Source: Clostridia bacterium
GTDB lineage: Bacteria; Bacillota; Clostridia; Oscillospirales; CAG-272
Assembly: GCA_017461385.1 (NCBI GenBank)
Contig: JAFTXZ010000013.1
Coordinates: 1-33,084 of the forward strand
Direction: 5' to 3'
DNA: 33,084 bases
The notes below the pieces were generated by a model. That model did no database searches and was not told the DNA's origin. It saw only the letters and a program-made list of their open reading frames with translations. The position numbers were made by a program, and so were the translations under genes. Positions 31,099 to 33,084 of the stretch are shown piece by piece. Each line of letters opens with the position of its first letter. Position 1 is the stretch's first letter.

Positions 31099-31329
31099 TT
31101 AGTTATTTTCTAACCATTCCTTAACAGCCTTAGCGCTCATTCTCTTAATGCTTTCCTGTGGATAAATAGAATCAGCTCCGCCGTTTGTGTAAAGAAAATA
31201 AAAGCCGTCCTTAGTTACGTAAAGAGTTTCCTCGTATCCGCAAGGATCACCAAACTCGCCACAAGTAACCTTTTTTACGATTTTTGAAGTTTCAGTATCG
31301 TAAAGCTTTTTACAAATAATCTTTTGCAT
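31099..31329 (-). CDS. Small conserved-type protein of unknown function
   Basis: A 76-residue soluble protein that I know only as a type common in clostridial genomes, plasmids and phages, without an assigned role. It starts with CKKLYDTETSKIV, continues with EETLYVTKDGFYFLYTNGGAD, where the family usually has an aromatic F/Y-LYxxGG block, and ends with SAKAVKEWLEN, a helical tail. There is no signal peptide or membrane span. The promoter upstream is near-consensus and the ribosome site (AAGGGAG) good, so it should be expressed well. It may share its transcript with the NSS gene if RNA polymerase reads through the hairpin between them. Confidence 0.75.
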   Translation of the reverse strand: MQKIICKKLYDTETSKIVKKVTCGEFGDPCGYEETLYVTKDGFYFLYTNGGADSIYPQESIKRMSAKAVKEWLENN

Positions 31330-31365
31330 AAATCAAAGCTCCCTTCCTAAAATTTTTACATAAGC

Positions 31366-31394
31366 ATAATAACATAAAAACTTTAATATGTCAA
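31366..31394 (-). promoter_or_regulatory. Promoter for the 76-residue gene, possibly also NSS
   Basis: On the minus strand TTGACA (plus 31389-31394), 17-bp spacer, TATTAT (plus 31366-31371) preceded by TGT. One of the best promoters in the window. Confidence 0.82.
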
Positions 31395-31413
31395 TTAAAA
31401 TATTTTGGAAATC

Positions 31414-32142
31414 CTACTCCAAATTTTCGACAATAATTTCACCCTCTGTATTTACACGGCCGTCCTCGTGAATTGAACGGAAATAGTATCTTCCATCAGA
31501 GTAAGCCATATAAATTTTAAGATTATCTCCAATTTTTGCCTCGTTTACGTAGGTAATGCCAATAGACTTAACAATCTTGCTCTCTGGCTTAGGTAGGCAA
31601 TTGAAAATAATTTCTGGATAATATGTATTGTTCACGTGATGATTTATATCTGTATCCGAGTATCTTGTGGTATATTCGCCAACAAGATTCATTTTCATTT
31701 CAGATGGGATTCTTACACGCATAGGTCTTTCAAGGCTAAGAGGCTCCTCACCCTCATAGCTTGAAAAGTCCACCTCACTAATTCTTAAAAGCTTCTTGTC
31801 AATTGTTGAAACAAGCGCCCAGGTAGAGGCAGATTCGCAAATAAGCTCGTCTCCTCTGTATATTTGATAGGAACGAATAGTAGTAAAGCCCTTGTTACTG
31901 TTGCTGGCCCAGGATTTAACCGTAATGCTTTCATAAGGCAATATTGGTGAATACATCTCAACCCTCATACTGCTTAATATAAGCGCCTTGCCCTCACTCA
32001 AAAGCTCACCGTACGAAGGACGGCAGGCTCTCATCTGGCGCATTCCGGTTTCTTGTAAAAATTGAAAAACCGTTGAAATACCAACTATTTCATTTGAATA
32101 TGTATCGTGATATCTAACCTCGTAATTTTCTGTCCACCTCAT
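31414..32142 (-). CDS. Acyl-ACP thioesterase (FatA/FatB-like)
   Basis: Releases fatty acids from acyl carrier protein. The 242-residue protein is a double hotdog fold. The N-terminal hotdog starts ENYEVRYHDTYSNE and includes WALVSTID at about 108-115. The second has SDTDINHHVNNTYY at 162-175, which holds the Asp165-Asn167-His169 catalytic group seen in plant and bacterial enzymes. TTGGAG is the ribosome site and it has its own promoter. In gut Clostridia such enzymes may supply free fatty acids or protect against acyl-ACP excess. Its neighbours give no pathway context. Confidence 0.93.
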   Translation of the reverse strand: MRWTENYEVRYHDTYSNEIVGISTVFQFLQETGMRQMRACRPSYGELLSEGKALILSSMRVEMYSPILPYESITVKSWASNSNKGFTTIRSYQIYRGDELICESASTWALVSTIDKKLLRISEVDFSSYEGEEPLSLERPMRVRIPSEMKMNLVGEYTTRYSDTDINHHVNNTYYPEIIFNCLPKPESKIVKSIGITYVNEAKIGDNLKIYMAYSDGRYYFRSIHEDGRVNTEGEIIVENLE

Positions 32143-32172
32143 AATAAAACTCCAAAAATGATTTACCTTGAT

Positions 32173-32201
32173 ATTTTAGCATTTTTTATTATATAATGCA
32201 A
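32173..32201 (-). promoter_or_regulatory. Promoter for the thioesterase gene
   Basis: On the minus strand TTGCAT (plus 32196-32201), 17-bp spacer, TAAAAT (plus 32173-32178) preceded by TGC. Confidence 0.7.
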
Positions 32202-32240
32202 GCATAAATTAAAGATAAACAAAAAAGCCAATAATAAATA

Positions 32241-32267
32241 AAAAGCCGAGCTACAAAATAGCTCGGC
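32241..32267 (-). terminator. Terminator after mazF
   Basis: GCCGAGCTA at 32245-32253 pairs perfectly with TAGCTCGGC at 32259-32267 around CAAAA, and the minus strand continues into a U-rich tract. Confidence 0.88.
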
Positions 32268-32273
32268 AAAGGC

Positions 32274-32690
32274 TTATGTGGGGTTGACTCTTGCCACAGC
32301 GTCGCCAACTCTCACCTCAGGTGTATATAGAGTAGCACTAGCCTGTGGAGATAGTCCAAAGGAAACCGTAATAGCGTTATTAACCCTTAGCATGGTGTCC
32401 TCATCAAGATGACCGACCTGCTCCTTTAACCTGCTTTTATCAATGGTGCGAATTTGCTCAAGCAAAACCACCGAGTCCTTAAGTAGTCCAACGGAATCAG
32501 CGAAAACATCAATATGTGTAGGTAGCTTAGCCTTAGTCATTTTACTTGTAATAGCCGCAGCAATTACCGTGGGGCTGTATTTGTTTCCCACGTCGTTTTG
32601 TACTATAAGCACAGGCCTAAGCCCACCCTGCTCAGAGCCTATTACAGGGCTTAGATCTGCATAAAATATATCTCCTCGCCTTATGTTCAA
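32274..32690 (-). CDS. mazF: MazF/PemK-type endoribonuclease without visible antitoxin
   Basis: Sequence-specific mRNA interferase of the MazF family, normally held inactive by a MazE-type antitoxin. With a TTG start at 32690 the protein has 138 residues and begins [20 protein letters not shown]. Arg25 (in [12 protein letters not shown]), Thr48 (AAAITSK) and His59 match the active-site positions of Bacillus NdoA. It is about 20 residues longer than that protein, with an extra C-terminal tail rich in A, V and P. The TTG is favoured because GGAG lies 8 bases before it, and an ATG further up would lie before that site. No antitoxin gene is found between it and the right edge, only repeats. It may pair with one elsewhere or beyond the contig end. 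Confidence 0.9.
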   Translation of the reverse strand: MNIRRGDIFYADLSPVIGSEQGGLRPVLIVQNDVGNKYSPTVIAAAITSKMTKAKLPTHIDVFADSVGLLKDSVVLLEQIRTIDKSRLKEQVGHLDEDTMLRVNNAITVSFGLSPQASATLYTPEVRVGDAVARVNPT

Positions 32691-32698
32691 ATTTATCA

Positions 32699-32702
32699 CT
32701 CC
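32699..32702 (-). promoter_or_regulatory. Ribosome site that fixes the TTG start of mazF
   Basis: The minus strand reads AAAAGGAG, then eight bases, then TTG and codons for NIRRGDIF. The first in-frame ATG (32723) lies upstream of this site and has none of its own. Confidence 0.78.
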
Positions 32703-32751
32703 TTTTGTACTTAGTATTATCATAAAGCTGGATTTTTAATCATCTGCTTAC

Positions 32752-32780
32752 ATTTTATGCACAAAAGAAAAATTCGACAA
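32752..32780 (-). promoter_or_regulatory. Possible mazF promoter
   Basis: On the minus strand TTGTCG (plus 32775-32780), 17-bp spacer, TAAAAT (plus 32752-32757). It lacks the TGn seen at the other promoters here, so support is weaker. Its place next to the repeat leaves little room for an upstream antitoxin gene on the same transcript. Confidence 0.4.
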
Positions 32781-32809
32781 AATTCAACAAAAGCATTTTA
32801 CACCTTAGT

Positions 32810-33084
32810 CAACTAAGAGCAGTCAACCGAAAGTAGACAGAAGTAAACTATTAGTTGACAAAATCTTTTATTTTTGCGAAATTTCCCTTTGAAAAGCAAC
32901 GCAAGGCTTAGCAAAGGAAAGGTTAAGCTGCCTAGAGTCAACTAAGAGTAGCCAACAGTCAACGGAAAGTAGACAGAAGTAAACTATTAGTTGACAAAAT
33001 CTTTTATTTTTGCGAAATTTCCCTTTGAAAAGCAACGCAAGGCTTAGCAAAGGAAAGGTTAAGCTGCATAGAGACAACTAAGAG
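32810..33084. repeat. 129/136-bp tandem repeat at the right edge
   Basis: CAACTAAGAG begins copies at 32810, 32939 and 33075, the last cut by the edge. A block of about 100 bp (32830-32930 and 32966-33066) is identical in both full copies. The copies differ by a 7-bp extra CAGTCAA-like piece in the second. Within each there are short AGTNNAC-type motifs (AGTCAAC, AGTAGAC, AGTAAAC, AGTTGAC), and inverted pieces TTGCG/CGCAA and CCTTTG/CAAAGG. I see no gene in 32724-33084; the open frame on the minus strand is made of the repeat itself. Confidence 0.95.

Noticed and set aside
32274-32723. MazF start at the upstream ATG (32723)
   Set aside because: No ribosome site precedes it, and the extra 11 residues are unlike the family N-terminus. 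The TTG at 32690 has GGAG at good spacing and gives the standard start.
32868-33077. 69-residue minus-strand frame at the right edge, as a possible MazE antitoxin
   Set aside because: It lies wholly in the tandem repeat. Its sequence is hydrophobic and unlike any AbrB- or ribbon-helix-helix-type antitoxin.
1-33084. Phage, integrative element or defence island
   Set aside because: No integrase, structural, conjugation or recognised defence genes apart from single MazF, WYL and HEPN proteins, and most neighbours are housekeeping genes.

Overview
The window looks like a contig from a low-GC Gram-positive bacterium of the class Clostridia, probably an anaerobic gut species. Supporting this are an RNase M5, a Firmicutes-type HPr/EI/EIIA-Glc phosphotransferase operon, an EpsC-type serine acetyltransferase, a one-chain iron-sulfur L-serine dehydratase, strong GGAG ribosome sites and sigma-A promoters with TGn before the -10 box. 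A serpin lipoprotein, a secreted BspA-like repeat protein and an alpha-L-rhamnosidase-like enzyme fit a host-associated, plant-glycan-using lifestyle. No ribosomal RNA, tRNA, CRISPR array, transposase, phage or conjugation gene was recognised.

Layout, left to right. 1-221: tandem array of a 33-bp hairpin-forming unit at the contig edge. 333-4661 (+): U32-family tRNA hydroxylation-type protein, uppP, then pgk and tpiA with strongly biased codon use. 4661-4800: a long imperfect palindrome that looks like a mobile or extragenic repeat. 4837-7804 (-): cysE, a DUF1934 gene, holA and rnmV in one tight operon. 7945-10212 (+): comEC, whose promoter interlocks with that of cysE. 10276-13311 (+): sdaA, a HEPN-domain protein of unknown role, and a DUF1295 membrane protein in overlapping frames. 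13351-15605 (-): rbfA, nrnA, truB, the classical translation/RNA cluster without infB or ribF. 15771-20103 (+): rmuC, a WYL regulator, glycerol-1-phosphate dehydrogenase and a phosphomannomutase-like HAD phosphatase, all overlapping, followed by a serpin lipoprotein to 21393. 21516-22070 (+): hpt. 22264-25152 (+): a 962-residue secreted surface-type protein with its own promoter. 25265-27652 (+): ptsH, ptsI and EIIA-Glc. 27672-32690 (-): GH78-like enzyme, an NSS-family sodium symporter, a 76-residue protein, an acyl-ACP thioesterase and a MazF ribonuclease without a visible antitoxin. 32810-33084: a second tandem repeat at the right edge.

Most of the sequence is core metabolism and information processing. 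The less ordinary parts are the HEPN protein with a duplicated C-terminal domain, an HPr with arginine at the regulatory Ser46 position, a ComEC whose C-terminal domain lacks metallo-beta-lactamase ligands, the overlapping divergent cysE/comEC promoters, palindromes sitting on the promoters of sdaA and the surface protein, a terminator-like hairpin immediately before the NSS symporter, and repeat arrays at both contig ends. I did not find a clear, complete new multi-gene system. The HEPN protein is the best lead for unknown biology.
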